A DNA stretch of 64,000 bases from Perilla frutescens (lineage: Eukaryota > Streptophyta > Magnoliopsida > Lamiales > Lamiaceae): the NCBI GenBank assembly GCA_026008535.1, contig BRKX01000009.1, forward strand, positions 31,810,501-31,874,500, in the 5' to 3' direction. Made by a program: the position numbers and the translations under genes. Positions within the stretch are counted from its first letter, which is position 1, and every line of letters starts with the position of its first letter. This document shows, piece by piece, positions 36,572-48,404 of the stretch. Under the pieces are notes generated by a model. That model saw only the letters and a program-made list of their open reading frames with translations. It ran no database searches and was not told the origin of the DNA.

Positions 36572-36721
36572 GACTTCGAATTAGAGGAGTTGATGTCTGA
36601 TACGACCTGAGTCGATGAAGGACTTGATCTAATTAGAGTGCCTGAAGGACCGGTGACAAGAGCCAAAGCTAAGAGGTTCAAGGAGAGCCTCAATGGATTC
36701 ATTCAAGAGGTCTGGAGCTAA
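36572..36721 (+). pseudogene. Ty3/gypsy polyprotein C-terminal tail
   Basis: Reads GPVTRAKAKRFKESLNGFIQ before a stop at 36719. It resembles the GP.TR.RAKR.KE motif near the end of plant Ty3/gypsy polyproteins, just before the 3' LTR. One in-frame TGA lies upstream. It is directly followed by LTR-like sequence and then by an iMet primer site with a new gag. Confidence 0.5.
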
Positions 36722-37983
36722 GAGTTGACCAAGCGACCCGTGGAAGGAGTGGAACTCGAGCACAAGTCAAAGACGGTGATCTCGAGCTACAGAACAGACT
36801 GACGTGAGTTGCAGCACGAGTCAGGATGCGAGCGGCGGGTCACGCCCATGGGTGCGAGTTACAGTGCGAGTGGGACCGCTCTGACCCAGGACGTGTTGAG
36901 CTTTGGGACGGACACGAGTTATAGTGCGACCTGAGGCGCGATGTTATGACCCTAAAGCTACCGGTGAACGGAGGATTAGAGGGATCCGTCGGAGCTGTTG
37001 ACGGGAGAGGTGTAGAGGCTTTGCAAGATCTCATTTTTAGGGTTCAAGAGAATGTGGCGGATTTGGGAATTGAATCCAGGCAAATCAAACCACAAGCTGG
37101 TCGGGTTCAGAAGGAAAAGGGGCAGAGCGAGGAGTTGGGCTAAATCGGGTCATGGAAGCTATTGGGCCTGTTACGTTTCTTTTTAATTCAAAGAAGGACT
37201 TGGTCCACTTTTGTTGTCTATGGTTACCCTTGAGGGCCCCAGATATTGTACAGTATATATATGGCATTTATGCCTAATGAAATCATATGAAAAGCTTATC
37301 CTAAATTCTCCCTTTATTCTCTCTTTTCTCTCCTATCGTCTACCTCCCTTTCCTCTTTCAATTCTGGGGTTTATCACCAAAGATACAATATTATTCCATA
37401 AAAGCCACATTAATTAAATTATCCACAATCTGAAGCTAAAATAGGTAGAAGGAAGAATAAAGATAATAGAGAAATACCCGAGCCCATAACACGTGAGTGA
37501 ACTGCTATAACCCGCAGCATGTTGAGCTTTGTACTTGGTGCGATTACAGCATGACCCGGGGCGCTACTGGCCCCGTGTCGCACCCGTGCACAACGTGTTC
37601 CAGAATTTCGATTTTATTATGCTTTATTCCCTATTTTCTCTAGGATATTATTTTTGGATTATTTATTTTTGGACTTAACTATATAAGGGTTGTATTACTT
37701 TGTTCCAAATCAGTTGATCATTATTATTGAAATTATTTTGTGAGTTACTTCTCTCTAGAGAATTCTCTCTATTTCACGCACAACCGTGATATTTCTACTG
37801 ATTTATCAAACAGTCATTCCATATCTGTTTGTGGCGTCACCATTAATTTTGGATTCGTGTTTCCAATCTTCTTCGGGTTTCGTCGTGTTCATCTTCAGGG
37901 TTTGAGTCATTGTGAAGCTAGGGTTCGGGATCTTCATCCAATTTCACCGTTGTAACCTGATACTACTGGGAGAATCTCATCAA
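36722..37983 (+). repeat. LTR of the chromovirus-like element, interrupted
   Basis: The right edge is set by the primer site: the LTR ends at TCTCATCA (37983). A TATA-like ACTATATAAGGG lies near 37680. The parts 36722-36945 and 37475-37983 both contain GTTGAGCTTTG followed by a GC-rich TGCGA/CCCGGGGCGC block. The middle part, 36946-37474, looks foreign to it. The left boundary is unresolved. Confidence 0.5.
36946..37474. other. Unassigned insertion-like segment
   Basis: Starts near TGTTATGACCC. It contains a TATA-like GTATATATATGG (37254-37265) followed by a CT-rich stretch (37300-37360), like a promoter and leader. It has no coding sequence I recognise. It may be a solo LTR of another family, but no paired ends or target duplication were found. 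Confidence 0.3.
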
Positions 37984-37984
37984 G

Positions 37985-37996
37985 TGGTATCAAAGT
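37985..37996 (+). other. Primer-binding site, initiator Met tRNA type
   Basis: TGGTATCAAAGT differs at two bases (positions 9 and 12) from TGGTATCAGAGC, the usual iMet-tRNA primer site of chromoviruses and many other plant LTR elements. It begins 1 bp after the LTR. Confidence 0.75.
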
Positions 37997-38671
37997 TTTG
38001 GCTTTGTATCAGGTTCCAATTCTATCATGTATTTTAATTCCGATTTAATTTTCTTGCTGATTCAAAAAAACAAAAAAAAATAGCGCACAGGAAAATGAAG
38101 AAGAAAAAAATACCGAAAAAAAAGTAAAAAGGTGGGAAAATTTTTTGTTGTTTTGTTGATTTCCATGTTGTTATTTGGGTTCCTGAAGGCTTATATATCG
38201 TCCGTAGAAAAGTCGAAAAATTTTCGAGAAATTTTAAAATTTTTCAAATTTTCGGTAGCAAATTTTGGGTATTTTGTGGTATTGACTTTAGTTGTTTAGG
38301 GAGCTGTATTTTGGTATTGGGATTGAGTTGAGGAATATTGGTATTGCTAAAAAAAATTGAAATATTTCTAGTGATATTTTGGTTTTGCTTTGGATAAGTC
38401 ATTTTAGTGTTATTTAGTGTGGTTGTGAGATTGGTGATTTTTGTGGAGAGAAATTTGAGTGGTAAAAGGCAGAGAGGTGAGATCAATCGAGTGAAAAGAG
38501 CCAATTTAAGTGATACACGAGTGTGTACACGTGAGTTGAGAGCGTAGAACATTGTGTGGGAACCGTTCCTTTTCTCTTTTGTTTTGCATTTCGATTATTT
38601 TGTTTTGTCCTTTTCGATTATAGTCATTTGTATTTGAGTAAAAAAAGAGTAAAAACGAGAGAGAGTCGATT

Positions 38672-39308
38672 ATGTCTAACAAATCTGCAGGTACCGGAGA
38701 TAAGACGGAGGAGTCCGAAGGGGATGTAGTCTAGAACTTCAATCCAAAATATACAATTGAAGCCATACAACAACAAATGGCAAGGTTATTCCGAACTGAG
38801 TTGACTGCGTTGAACAAGAGATTGGATAATTTGGAGAATTCGGTACAAGAGCAGACTCAGCAAGCTCCTCGTGCAAACCGTGGTGGACAAGGTGGAAGAG
38901 GAGGCAGAGGTATCCGAGTGAAAACTAGACGATATCCACATGTAGAGAGGGAGAGAGGAGAATATTATGAGTCTGACAGTGAAGATTACGAGGAGGAAGA
39001 TAGAGCTTCTGCAGCAAGAGGACGGAGGCATGGAAGAGCATAGAATCGAGAAGATGATCATCTCGAAAACATCAAGATAAACATCCCATCATTCCATGAG
39101 AAGAATGATCCGACCGTATATCTTGAATGGGAGTGCAAAGTGGAGATGGTGTTCGACTGCCATAACTATTCCGAGTTCAAGAAGGTAAAGCTAGCAGCTG
39201 TCAAGTTCTCAGATTATGCCCTAGTGTGGTGGGAGCAGTTAACATCCTCTAGGCGGCGTAATAGAGAGCCACCAATCGACACGTGGGCCGAGATGAAAGC
39301 CGTGATTT
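38672..39308 (+). pseudogene. Chromovirus-like gag, truncated
   Basis: Starts MSNKSAG. It then has a coiled segment (FRTELTALNKRLDNLENSV), an Arg/Gly-rich linker, and the Retrotrans_gag core with IPSFHEKNDPTVYLEWECKV and KKVKLAAVKFSDYALVWWEQL. Stops occur in frame (a TAG near 38732 and another near 39043). It breaks at EMKAVIF where the minus-strand Athila/Tat-like element begins, so the rest of gag and its zinc knuckle are absent. Confidence 0.8.
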
Positions 39309-40533
39309 TTATTTAAGGTGATGGCCATTAGCTTTGAAACGCCTTCCAGTTTCGGGATTTTTCAGCTCAACTGCGCCATTGGGGAATTCCGCATAAACTT
39401 CAAATGGACCAACCCACTTGGTCCTCAGACTTCCTCCCATCAATTTGAACCTTGAATGGTACAAAAGCACTTGCTGCCCTGGGAAGAATCTCTTCCTTCT
39501 AATCACTTGATTATGAAGCCTCTTCATTTTTTTCCTTGTAAAGCACAACATTATCATAGGCTTCCATTCTCATTTCTTCCAGCTCTTGAATTTGAAATTT
39601 CCTGAAATGCCCGGCTGCATCCTTATCCAAGTTCAGCTTCTGAAGTGCCCATCGTGCCTTGTGTTCTAGCTCTACTTTCAGATGACAGCACTTCCCAAAT
39701 AGCATCCAGTATGGGAACATCCCAATTGGGGTCTTGAATGCAGTCCGGTATGCCCACAGGGCATCATCCTGATGAGCACTCCAATCCTTTCGACTTGGAT
39801 TCACTACCTTCTCAAGGATGGCTTTAATTTCTCGATTTGAGACTTCAGCCTGGCCATTTCCTTATGGATGATAGGCTATTGTGACTCTATAGTTCACTCC
39901 ATATTTCTTTAATAGCCTTTCCAGTGTTTCGTTGTAAAAACGGGTCCCTTGATCACTGATGATGGACCTGGGCACACCAAACCGACTAAAAATATGGGAT
40001 TTCAGAAATGCGGCTACTACTCTTATATCATTAGTAGGGGTAGCCTTAGCTTCCACCCATTTGGACACATAGTCAACTGCCAAGATGATGTAATGGTTCC
40101 CCTTAGAATTTACAAGGGGTCCCATGAAATCCATTTCCCAAACATCGAAAATTTTCACTAGCATGATGGGTGTCATGGGCATTTTATTTATTCTTTTGAT
40201 GTTCCCAACCTCTGGTATTGATCACACCTTCTGCACACGTCATGGGCATCCTTAAAAATTATGGGCCAAAAGAACCCATAGTTCAGAACTCTCCTCGATG
40301 TTCGGTTTGGTCTGAAATGCCCTCTGCGAGCAAAGTTGTGGCAATGCTTCAAAATATCCTCAATTTCATTGTCAGGGACACATCTTCTTATTATTTGATC
40401 AGCACATCTCCTCCATAGAATAGGGTTATCCTAGGCATAGAACTTGCTCTCATTCCTCAATTTGTTCTTTTGGTACCTCGAGTACCCAATCGGCAGCTCT
40501 CCTGACTCCAAATAATTCACTATATCTGCATAC
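39309..40533 (-). pseudogene. Athila/Tat-like integrase
   Basis: Minus-strand pieces with stops and frame changes. The upstream part has a His/Cys zinc-binding region (HCHNFARRGH...CRRC). The catalytic core reads VWEMDFMGPL, ISDQGTRF and NREIKAIL, supplying the Asp, Asp and Glu of the DDE triad. The C-terminal part has WAYRTAFKTPIGM and PFEVY.EFPNGAVEL, ending at FKANGHHLK. Stops include one before GNGQAE (about 39862). It would insert the element's cDNA, but this copy is non-functional. Confidence 0.85.
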
Positions 40534-42350
40534 TATTTAGTGTTTATTTGTACTATTTTATTGTAGGAATTTGGTATCTTTAGTATATGTGTTTCCAGTA
40601 TTTTCGTGTTATTTTTATGTTATTTCCTTAACTTTTGCTCTTGTGGTGAGTTATGTCAGGTTTGTGCAAAACTTGAGCTTTTGTGTCCAAAAGCAAGATT
40701 TTATGGCATAAAGGTGGCTAGGAGACAAAGCTCCCAACTGAAGCTCTATCTTGTTGATTTGTCCTAAATCTCCCAATGGTATTAGACCAAACTGATGGCC
40801 GAGCCCAAGTCGTACCCCGAACTAATCAGTTTTGGGGTCAAACTGAAGAGTTGGAGCTGTAGCTGAAGAACTGATAGCTGAGCTGAAGGCATAACTGATG
40901 AGCTAAGCCCTAGCAGATGAAGTGAACTGGAGCTGCAACTGAAGGAGCCCAACTGAAGCGTCAAAATTGGAGGCGTAGCTGATGAAGCCAGAACTGAAGG
41001 AGCGCAACTGATGACAAGCACCAAAACTGAAGAGAAAAGCCGGAGGCTGGAGCTGAAGCAGCCCCGCTGGCGCGGGACCCCCGCGACCGCGGGGTAGTGC
41101 TTACGGCGAATGCATCCCGCAGGTGCGGAGCACCCCGTGAGTACGGGACATTCTAGTTCCATGAGCGCGGGGCGATCAGTTCGAGCTCCAGTTCGATCAG
41201 TTTCAGCTATGGTTTCGGCAGTTTTGATTTATTACCTCCAACCACTTGGCCAGCTGGAGAAATTATTATGGAGACTTTTGGAGCCTAGGAGTATGAGGAG
41301 TTGGGATTAAAAGCCCTTAATAACTCCACCTTTTTATTTTCCCTCTCTCATCTACCAATAAATAATCCATACACCATCTCCATCAATTCATTTCATACTT
41401 CACCATTCACCAACACCACGGTTCCAGAGAGAGAAAAAAAGAGGAGGAGAAGAGGCAAGGGAGCTTAAGCTTAAGAAAAAAGGCACGAGAAAAAGAGTCT
41501 GACTCCAAGCCATTCACGGAAGCTACGCTTGCTCGAGGACCTCCATTTGGTATTTCTTTCCTTAGCTTAGCTCATTTGTGGGGATTTATCCCAAAACTCT
41601 CGAGACAACAATATTATAGAAGTCTATATTTTATTATCTTTCGATTTATGAAATGAAGAACTTATATGATACTTGTGTGGTTTTGAGCATGATGATGGGC
41701 TAATTTCTTACATTAGGGGGTAGATAATCGATTTAGTTTCGATCCATTCTTGTGATGGTTGATTTCTTGTTGATGGAATTGTGCTTGTTTATGTTGAGTA
41801 CTTGATCACTACTAAGCATTGCTAGGCTCTAGATGAAACCGAGAGGAGATTATCTAGCCTGACTTAGCTTCCTTCAACTTTAGGTGGACTGGGTACACAA
41901 GCCTAATTGTTAATCTTATTCGTATAATATAGTCGATGGGGGTTTAACGGATTGACGGTGATAGTAAATGAAGTTAACCCACTTGAAGGGGTCTATTGTA
42001 TGTCTAGGATTAACATAATCAACTTGAATCAAGCTAGGAAAGAAACCAATGAGAGAATCTACACCCTAATGCTCTTCTCACAATCTTTTCATTCATCTTT
42101 GTTATTGTTGGTGTTGCTAGTTAATTTTTTTCGTTGCTTTAGTTTGGTAGATTAGTCAAAACTCTCCAACCTTTTGTTTAGAATGTTTAGGTTTGTGTTT
42201 AAATTCATGTGCATGTTAACAATTGTAGCGTGAGAAGATAGTCGCCCTGTTAAGCTTTTCTCGAGAGACACGACTCGGGTTAGCTCACCGCCCTACAATT
42301 GACCTCATCCTCTTGTGGGTTGCGTGTGTAGTGAGACTAGAAATCAATTA
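40534..42350 (+). mobile_element. Solo LTR, family C, plus orientation, inserted in the pol gene
   Basis: Flanked by CATAC on both sides (40529-40533 and 42351-42355). Skipping the insertion plus one CATAC restores the expected pol context leading into ADIVNYLE, confirming the borders. The 1817-bp sequence is homologous to the minus-oriented solo LTR at 29712-36258. Its ends read TATTTAG...CAATTA, which are mutated TG...CA termini. A GC-rich island at 41061-41170 contains CCCCGC-GACC-GCGGGG (41079-41094). No coding sequence. Confidence 0.85.
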
Positions 42351-42355
42351 CATAC

Positions 42356-43815
42356 TAGGGCTCTCATGTGCCACGTGCTAAGTACAAATGCTTATTAGGA
42401 AAATGATCTGTAATGGGCATTTCATCGACTTTTTCATTTAACATCTGGCTTAGATGATCAGCCATCAAGTTTTGTGCCCCACTCTTATCTTTTATCTCGA
42501 CATCAAACTCCTGCAAGAGCAGGATCCATCTAATAAGTCTCGGCTTCATCTCCTTCTTGGCCATCAAGTGCCTCAGTGTACCATGATCAATATAGACAAT
42601 GCTTTTGGCTCCCAAAAGGTAAGACCGAAACTTCTCGAATGCGAACACTACTACCAATAACTCATTTTCAGTAGTGGTGTAATTATACTGCGCCCCATTC
42701 AGAGTTTTGGAGGCATAGTAAATTACATGGCTCTCTTTCCCTCTTTTCCGACCCAGTACAGCGCCCACAACATAGCCACTGGCGTCACACATAATCTCAA
42801 AGGGCATTTCCCAATCTGGTGGTTGAATAACCGGTGCTATGACAAGTTGCTTTTTCAGAATATTGAATGCCTTCTTGCAATTTTCATCAAATTCAAACGG
42901 GACATCTTGTTGCAATAAGTGAGTAATAGGCTGGGTAATTTTTGCAAAATCTTTTATAAACCTTCTGTAGAATCCAGCATGCCCCAGGAAGCCTCTCACT
43001 TGTTTTACCGAAGTGGGGTATGGAAATTTCTTGATTATGTCCACTTTGGCTTTATTGACCTCAATGCCCCTCTCAGAAATCACATGTCCCAGCACAATAC
43101 CCTCTCTGACCATGAAATGGCACTTCTTATAGTTCAGCACTAGGCATTTGTCCACACAATGCTGCAACACCTTCTCCAGATTGTCCAAGCATCGATCAAA
43201 GCAACTCCCATACACCGTGAAGTCATCCATGAACACCTCAATGAAATTCTCAAGCAAATCAGAGAATATGCTCATCATACAACGCTAAAATGTGTCAGGA
43301 GCATTGTAGAGGCCAAAGGGCATTCTGCGATAGGCAAAGGTGCCGAATGGGCACGTGAATGTTGTTTTCTCCTGGTCCTCTTGGTTCACTGCAATTTGCT
43401 TGTATCCAGAGTATCCGTCCAGGAAACAAAAGAACTTGTTTCCTATGAGTCTCTCCAGCATCTGGTCAATGAACGGAAGTGGGAAATGATCATTCCACGT
43501 GACCGTGTTCAGCTTTCGGTAATCAATGTAAACTCTCTAGCCAGTTTGCAGTCATGTGGGAACAAGCTCTCCTTTCTCATTTTTCACAACTTGAATGCCC
43601 GACTTCTTGGGCACAACATGGATTGAACTGACCCACTTGTTATCTGAAATAGGGTATATAATGCCCTGGTCCAGTAGCTTAATTATTTCTTTCAGCACCA
43701 TATCCTTCATCACTGGATTTAGTTTCCTTTGTGGATCACGAATGGGCTTTGCATCATCTTCCAACAAGATCTTGTGCATGCAAACCACTGGGCTAGTGCT
43801 CTTTATGTCTGCCAA
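42356..43815 (-). pseudogene. Athila/Tat-like reverse transcriptase and RNase H
   Basis: Runs 43815 to 42364 on the minus strand. The RT start is DDAKPIRDPQRKLNP, followed by WVSSIHVVPKKSG, VYIDYRKLN, CFLDGYSGY and the catalytic FMDDFTVYG. RNase H follows with MCDASGYVVGAVLGRK, YYASKTLNGAQYNYTTTENELL and DHGTLRHLM. Stops occur within RT (near 43552 and 43279). The two domains are complete in order. The RT catalytic Asp pair is still present, unlike in the host chromovirus copy. Confidence 0.88.
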
Positions 43816-45331
43816 CGTCTATCTTAGTGCCTCCTTGTACAGCCTTAACAATCTCAAAAAGCGGTCCTCATCAGCTTGATTTAACCCCGCACTTATGATC
43901 ACTGGCAGAGTCTCATATCCCCCAAATAGGCGTATTTCAAATGCCTTGGTAATGCCTTTAGTTCCAGCATGGACACTTTGACAATAGAAGGCATCATCTT
44001 GTCATCATTTCTCTGAATGGGCATTCCAATGAATACAGCATCATGATTTCTTCCCCAATGTCATCATCTTCATCCAAGGCATCCTAGTCAGTCAGTCCAT
44101 CCCATAATGCCCATTCCAATGGCTCTCTATTGCTCATGATGGATAGGTTAGATCAGCTCGGTGGATGGAAGGAATTCACAAAATTGTAATTCTCTGTATC
44201 TGGGGGTGCTTTAATGCTTCAAATATGTTGAATGTCACCTTATCCTCATCAAACTCACATGCCAGTGTGCCCTTGTCCACATCAATCTTGGTCCAAGTTG
44301 TCTTCATGAAAGACCTTCCCAGCAACAACACTGAAGATTTTGAAGTCGCTATGCCCATGTCAAGCACATAAAAATCTGCTAGGAAGATAAGCTCGTCCAC
44401 TTTGATCAATACGTCTTCAATGAGGCCCTCTGGATATACATTCGATCGGTTAGCTAGCTGAATGACCACACGGGTCTCTTTCAAAGGTCCAATCTTCAAT
44501 TCTTTGAACACCAATAGAGGCATTACGTTGATCAATGCCCCCAAATCCAGCATGACCTTCTCCACTTTCTTGTCTCCTATGATGCAAGGAATCATGAACA
44601 TCCCTGGATCATCACACTTTTGGGTAATTTCCTCTGTATCACAGCCGATATATTCTCCCCAACTAAGAACCTTACATCATTATTGAATCGTACCTTTCTG
44701 GTATAGAGTTCTTTCAGAAACCGGGCATACCGTGGTACTTGCTTGATTGCTTCGATCAGTGGAATGTTGATCTCCACTTTACTAAAAACCTTCAGCATTT
44801 CTCTAGTTTCCTCTTCTCTTCTATTCTGTGCCATTCTCCCTGGAAATGGAGGCTTCCGTCTCTCTGGAATGGGCACTTTAGTAGGCTTCTTTACTTCCGG
44901 AATGGGCACAGGATCATCCTGTTCAGCTTCATGTGCCTCGTCCTCTGTGGGAATTTTTTCCATTTCTTCTTATAAGGGCACATCATCCTTCTCTTCTACC
45001 GGCTTGACCATCTCCGGACGCTTTTTTCCACTCCTTAGAGCCATTGCATTCACCTGTTCTGTTGGGTTTTAACTTGGGAAGGTAGCTTCCCATTTTTCTC
45101 TTCCATCTTGTGCATGGATTGAGTTAATTGAGCAATTTGCTTTCTCATGTGCGAGAAACTAGCTCGGGTTTCTTGATTGAATTTTTCGTTCTCCTCAGCC
45201 ATGGTAAACACAAGATCCTCCAGCCTTTGCTTCCTCTTCTCTTCTAGTGGCGGTAATGGGCGTGCAGGATGCCCATCCTCTGGCCTTCTCCACTTGAAAT
45301 TTTCATAGTCTCTCCAGCCAGGATTATAAGT
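43816..45331 (-). pseudogene. Athila/Tat-like gag-pol linker and protease
   Basis: The minus strand has a protease frame (44601-44176) with DLGALINVMPL, QLANRSNVYPEGLIEDVLIKV and LLLGRSFMKTTWTKIDV. Before it (44963-44592) comes a Pro/Glu-rich linker and VPRYARFLKELYTRK. Frames differ between pieces, so frameshifts are present. The interval 43816-44175 links protease to RT, and 45000-45331 is the gag C-terminal coiled region with stops. Confidence 0.8.
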
Positions 45332-46444
45332 CTAGGAATGGGGATCATATCTTCTAGATTGCCCATTCTGGCCACCTACAGCGTGCACTTCTTCCACTTC
45401 GTCTTGTAGAGTGGGGCATTTATCAGTGAAATGGAACACACTCTTGCATACTCCATAAGGTCTGGGCTTCTTTACATTGCTCACACTAGACAAGATCTTT
45501 TTGATTTTGTCACAAAATCTATCAATCCTGCTACCCTGGTCCGGTGCCCTTTTCGATTCGCTTACCACCCGAATGCCCTCTCCACTGAAGTCTCGGTTGT
45601 CTTCAGCCATTTTCGTAAGAATTCTGAAGGCTTCAACAGGATGTTTGTTCAAAATTGACCCTCCACATGAGGTATTCATGATCGTCTTCTCATGTGGTCT
45701 TAGTCCTCTGACAAAATACTGAATCAAGTCGTGTTCAGTAATCTGGTGTTGTGGACATTTCACCAATATTGTCCGAAATCTTCCCAGATAGTTATAAAAA
45801 CTTTCGTTAGTTCCCATCTTCAGGCTCCCTATCCTTCTTCTCATTTCTTGCACTCTAGATGATGGAAAATATTTCTCTAAAAACTTCTATTGAAGTTGTC
45901 TCCATGTGGTCACAGCGCCAGTTGGCAATGTATACAGTCTGTCCCGTGCTCCATCCTGAAAGGTGAAAGGGAACAAGACCAACTGCACATACTCCTCTCG
46001 TCCATGGTCGGATGGTTGAGTTTGGCAAACCATCTCAAAATCTTGCAAGTGTCTTTGTAGATCCTCTTCGGGTATTCCGTAGCACTTTGGCAAGATTTGG
46101 ATAAAGTTTGCGTGAATGTCCCAGTTCTGAGTCACTGCTAGGAGTGTAATGCTTATCAGGCATAGATTCATGTTGGTCGTGAAGACTAACTCCCTTAGAG
46201 TCCTATTGTCATCCGCATTTTCATTTATTGCGGCCATGTTATTGATGTGCCCGTTCTCAAACTGTCCTTTCTCCCCATGCCATTTGTCTTCTTGATCTTC
46301 TTGATCTTTTGGTGGTGATGTGGGCTCACAAGGTCTACTTACGGCTTGGCGTGCCCTCTTCACTGCTGCCCTGTTTTTCGTCGAAGTCTTCTCTATCTCC
46401 GGATCGTATAATAGAGTTTCCTCTGAAGAGCCTCTGGGCATCAA
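45332..46444 (-). pseudogene. Athila/Tat-like gag
   Basis: Two same-frame minus-strand pieces (46444-45887 and 45853-45332) separated by a stop at about 45887. They contain the gag core (NFIQILPKCYGIPEEDLQRHLQDF, FPFTFQDGARDRLYTLP, WRQLQ), LKMGTNESFYNYLGRFR and SCGGSILNKHP. A degenerate zinc-knuckle-like CKSVFHFTDKCPTL lacks the first CxxC spacing. The start lies about 50 bp downstream of the primer site. Confidence 0.85.
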
Positions 46445-46490
46445 CTTCTAGGCTCACCAGCTTGGAAAGTAAAATGACTAGAAATCAACT

Positions 46491-46507
46491 CCCCGACAAT
46501 GGTGCCA
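46491..46507 (-). other. Primer-binding site, tRNA-Asp type (degenerate)
   Basis: The minus strand reads TGGCACCATTGTCGGGG against the tRNA-Asp complement TGGCGCCGTTGCCGGGG (three transitions). It is 4 bp inside the LTR end at 46512. Confidence 0.8.
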
Positions 46508-46511
46508 ATTT

Positions 46512-48061
46512 TGATGCGCGGTCATTTCACACTCAAAATAAATATATATGCTCCTATGCCCACAGCAGCGTAGTTAGCTTATGAGTACGGGTTGATCACA
46601 CAGGGAGTTGTTGTAATTTCACCTTCGAGTAACCAATCACAAAAGGGGTTATTGGAAACTAAATCTGTAAAATAACATTTAAAGGAAATATCAAATAAAA
46701 AGGATTTCGGTATTTGAACTAGAATTTGGTTTAAATATAAATGACTGGATCATGGGCACACCGATTTTCATGCATGTTAAGTCACCCAGTTATGGAGACC
46801 GGATTCCTCTCTGCATCTCCTTATTCATCCTTACATAATAGATTTAAAAGTGATTCCTCATCAATTAAACCCCTAATCTATCACCCACCCCCCTGGTTCC
46901 CCAAAGAGATGTAAATGAATAAACAGCAGTGTGCCCTAGACGAACCCAAGTTTATTGTGTTTACCGATTCCTTATGTGCCCACAATAACCCATCAATTCT
47001 CTTATTACTATATGAATCAACACACAATCACGATTCGCTAATTCAATTAATAGTGGTGTGCCCTCTACGCCTAACGAGTGATCAGCCACATTGGACATTT
47101 CAGACACACACTCACGTGGAACAGGCTCAAGAATCAATAAAAATCTATCATGTATTACTATGCCCATTTTGGCCTCACGAGTCTAGTTTTATACTTAAAC
47201 CATTTCTATGTGTTCAAACACCGGAATTAAAGATCTAGCCAAGCATGCTAGATAAAACTAAAATAACAGAATTGAAAGATATAATAATAATGAAAACTTA
47301 CTGAATTAATAGGTAAAAATACTCAACACCAACGTTGAGATCTTTAACATAATCCTAAATCCCAAAGGCTTAAGGCCTATTGGATTATTTCTTGCTGCCT
47401 CGACAGCGTACGAAATGTAAAATGCAAAAATAAATATTATAGCAGAGTTTCCAACTTCCTAAATGTGTATTTCCAGGAAATCAAGTAGCTTAAATAGTTA
47501 CATTTTCAATTTGGAGCCTCCCCCACAAGCGGGGGTCTTCGCTGGATTCCGAATCTAGTGTGTCCATCTCAATCTGTCTGGATAAGCATCATCTTGATCA
47601 AATCCCTATTTTTTAGGGATTGAGTTTATCTCTTAGTTTCAGCGCCTCTTAAGAGTCCAGCTTGGTACCAACTCTTCTTCGGATCTGTAGCTATTCTTCA
47701 CGTCTCTTTCTTTCCTTTAACTGAATTCTGAGATTTTCGCATGTGTTCCATACTGGCATGTGGTCGAGTCTGTACGAGCAATGTGGGCACGACATTATAC
47801 GGTCAGCTTCATCCATCTCTGATATGCCCATTCTGTTTCCCAAATGTAGGATGAACGGTGAAGAAGTTCCCTGTGCCTCTGAATGATTTTTATGGCGTGG
47901 ATTGTGCTTGAAATACTAGGCAAAATGCCTCTTTCGCAAGTTTCGACCTCCTGAAGTGCCTTTGACCCCAAAACTGGTTCTTTTCGACTCAAAACAAACT
48001 AAAAATGACATTTTATAACGAACAAAATGCCCATAAAAATACGAAATAAATGGACTTATCA
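46512..48061 (-). repeat. 5' LTR of the minus-strand Athila/Tat-like element (1550 bp)
   Basis: The minus strand begins TGATAAGTCCATTTATTTCG at 48061 and ends CGCGCATCA at 46512, next to the primer site. No partner LTR is found at the left end of the element. No coding content. Confidence 0.8.
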
Positions 48062-48404
48062 TGCACCAATGTAGCAAGTGTGATAATGGTGACCAAACTG
48101 GGACATCCCATTTTGAAGCATCCGAAACCATACAAGTTGCAGTGGCTAAATGATAGTGGAGAGACGAAGGTGAATAAGCAAGTCCGAGTCCCATTCAGAA
48201 TTGAGAAGTATAAGGATGAGGTACTATGCGACGTCGTGCCAATGCAAGCTGGGCACATTCTATTAGGGCGTCCATGGCAGTATGATCAGCGTGTGAAGCA
48301 CGATGGCTTCACCAATAAGTACTCATTTGTACTTAATCAGAAGAGGGTGACACTAGCACCTCTTACACCATCCCAAGTGTATGAGGATCAACTGAAACTG
48401 TTGG
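48062..48404 (+). pseudogene. Chromovirus-like protease fragment
   Basis: Plus-strand frame with SCTNVAS, KLGHPILKHPKPYKLQWL, YKDEVLCDVVPMQAGHILLGRPWQ and LTPSQVYEDQ. This is the plant chromovirus retropepsin-to-RT linker region. The N-terminal catalytic part is lost at the junction with the inserted element. It ends at the insertion at 48405. Confidence 0.82.

Larger units (their letters stand above)
39309..48061 (-). mobile_element. Athila/Tat-like LTR element, minus orientation, 3' LTR missing
   Basis: Read from 48061 leftward: an LTR beginning TGATAAGTCC (48061-46512), a tRNA-Asp type primer site (46507-46491), gag, protease, RT/RNase H and integrase, ending at 39309 just after the integrase stop. 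The polypurine tract and 3' LTR are missing. Its host element also lost sequence at this joint, suggesting a deletion across the left edge. A solo LTR (40534-42350) is inserted between RNase H and integrase. Confidence 0.85.
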
